The notes under the pieces are model-generated. The model was not told where the DNA came from. It did not search any database and saw only the letters and a program-made list of their open reading frames with translations. Shown piece by piece: positions 6,055 through 6,991 of a DNA stretch of 6,991 bases. The position numbers were made by a program, and so were the translations under genes. Each line of letters starts with the position of its first letter. Position 1 is the first letter of the stretch. Source of the DNA: Bacteroidota bacterium (GTDB lineage Bacteria; Spirochaetota; Spirochaetia; JABMQR01); contig JABMQR010000180.1 in assembly GCA_013202335.1 (NCBI GenBank), forward strand, positions 1-6,991, written 5' to 3'.

Positions 6055-6267
6055 ATGGTAATAATTAAAGGGGTAATCTGGCTGGCAAAAAAAATTAATG
6101 AGGTGGCAGAAAATGAGTTTTCAGGCCGGGGTTCAATAAAAGAAAAGCTTATGGAACTGCAACTGCGTTATGAATTAGATTTAATAAGTGAAGAGGAATA
6201 TATTGCACAAGAAAGTGAATTGCTTGAGCGATTAAATATAGGTGAAAATGATGAGGATGAAGAATGA
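6055..6267 (+). CDS. gvpG: Gas vesicle protein GvpG
   Basis: A small 70-residue protein with the GvpG family pattern. A short hydrophobic amphipathic start, KGVIWLAKKINEVAENEF (residues 5-22), matches the PVKGPLWVLRKIAEQAE-like opening of known GvpG proteins. A helical segment follows, SIKEKLMELQLRYELDLISEEEY (27-49), with the characteristic L-x-x-L-x-x-x-Y-E-x-x-x-I-S-E-E-E-Y core. The tail ENDEDEE is strongly acidic. The hydrophobic leader before KG is shorter than in many GvpGs. ATG 6055 is the first possible start after the upstream stop, with AGGA at 6044-6047 seven bases before it, overlapping that stop. GvpG is an essential accessory protein in studied systems and is nearly always next to gvpF/L, as here. 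No membrane helix or signal peptide is evident. Confidence 0.9.
   Translation: MVIIKGVIWLAKKINEVAENEFSGRGSIKEKLMELQLRYELDLISEEEYIAQESELLERLNIGENDEDEE
6253..6257 (+). promoter_or_regulatory. Ribosome binding site of the fourth GvpF/L gene, inside the gvpG acidic tail codons
   Basis: GAGGA lies 6 nt before ATG 6264. It is formed by the Glu and Asp codons of the gvpG C terminus. The ATG overlaps the gvpG stop as ATGA (6264-6267), a classic coupling arrangement. Confidence 0.65.
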
Positions 6268-6991
6268 ATACGGATGCTAGCTACCTGTATGTATACTGTG
6301 TCACGAAAGAACCTCCCAAGCTTGCAAATCTTACTGATCTAGTAGAATCTATCGATTTTCTTCAGTTCGGGAATCTTTATGTAACAATCGGTTATGTTGA
6401 TAAAGATGATTTTACTCAGGAAATCCTGAAAAAGAATCTACAGAACCTTGAGTGGGTGAGTAAGTATGTGATAATCCATGAAAAAGTAATAGAAACTGTT
6501 ATGAAGGATACTCCCGTGATTCCTTCCCAATTTGCTACAGTTTTTATTGATAAGAAAAACCTGGAAGGTTTTATAGATAAACATGCTATTCATCTAGAGG
6601 GAAAACTCATCTATTTGGAGGGAAAAGAAGAGTGGGGCGTAAAGATTTATTGTGATGTTGAGATTTTAAGAAATGTTAGCAAAGTATCTGATAGTATACT
6701 GCTGCTTGATCATGAGATTAATATATCTTCCGTTGGAAAAGCATATCTATTAAAAAAGAAAAAAACTGAAATACTTCAAGAGTTAGTTGATGAAACTATT
6801 TCAACGTACAGAACTTTATTTCGAGATAAGTTGGCAGAACATAGCTTTGATACACAGATAAATGAATTGCACAAAGAATCATTGAAGGAGAAAAATGATG
6901 AAATGATTCTGAATGCTGCTTTTCTTGTGGGTAAAAGTGATGTTGGAAATTTTGTTACGGAGGTGGAAATTCTTAAGAAGGATTATAATTC
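6264..6991 (+). CDS. gvpF/L: GvpF/GvpL-family gas vesicle protein, divergent fourth paralog (3' partial)
   Basis: An open frame from ATG 6264 to the window edge gives 242 complete codons and two extra bases without a stop. The start MNTDASYLYVYCVTKEPP corresponds to the KYIYCII strand of the other paralogs but lacks their ENEGK lead-in. Family marks are FGNLYVTIGYV (35-45), a helix ending IHEKVIETVM (71-80), the VIPSQFATVF block (85-94, equal to LPVRFGT), WGVKIY (124-129) and ILNAAFLVGKSDVGNF (215-230). The closing GP-P-Y-F motif would lie just beyond the window. A Lys-rich stretch KKKK at 164-167 is unusual. It overlaps gvpG by 4 nt (ATGA). The family call is good. It is clearly more diverged than the three upstream copies and may take the GvpL-like or another non-redundant role. 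Confidence 0.85.
   Translation, partial: MNTDASYLYVYCVTKEPPKLANLTDLVESIDFLQFGNLYVTIGYVDKDDFTQEILKKNLQNLEWVSKYVIIHEKVIETVMKDTPVIPSQFATVFIDKKNLEGFIDKHAIHLEGKLIYLEGKEEWGVKIYCDVEILRNVSKVSDSILLLDHEINISSVGKAYLLKKKKTEILQELVDETISTYRTLFRDKLAEHSFDTQINELHKESLKEKNDEMILNAAFLVGKSDVGNFVTEVEILKKDYN

Overview
The window lies inside a gas vesicle (gvp) operon, most likely from a methanogenic archaeon of the Methanosarcina type. The evidence for this is the set of GvpF/L, GvpG and GvpH-like proteins, a VAT/Cdc48-type double-ring AAA+ ATPase with archaeal features, a single-domain ArsA/Get3-type ATPase, AT-rich DNA and GGAG-type ribosome binding sites. The genus is inferred from gene content and not proven. All eight coding regions are on the + strand. 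The first is cut at its 5' end and the last at its 3' end.

Layout: 3-290 is the end of an Hsp20-like GvpH. A 61-nt gap follows, the only sizeable non-coding stretch. 352-1269 is an ArsA/Get3-like ATPase. 1284-3437 is a 717-residue Cdc48/VAT-like ATPase starting at TTG. 3452-4516 is a GvpF/L protein with a DnaJ-type J domain fused to its C terminus. 4518-5285 and 5287-6045 are two further GvpF/L paralogs. 6055-6267 is GvpG. 6264-6991 is a fourth, more divergent GvpF/L paralog that runs off the window. From 352 onward genes are separated by at most 14 nt or overlap, so they look like one co-transcribed, partly translationally coupled unit.

How the genes may work together: in known gas vesicles the wall is built from the small hydrophobic, aggregation-prone protein GvpA, and GvpF/L and GvpG are accessory proteins acting early in assembly. 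Here that accessory set sits beside four protein-quality-control types: a small heat-shock protein, a Get3-like hydrophobic-client ATPase, a Cdc48-like unfoldase, and a J domain that could recruit Hsp70/DnaK. The sequence supports reading this as a dedicated chaperone module for gas vesicle proteins, but the functional link is inference. The structural gene gvpA and the genes gvpN, gvpO and gvpK are not in this window and would be expected outside it. No RNA genes, mobile elements, CRISPR arrays or long repeats were seen.
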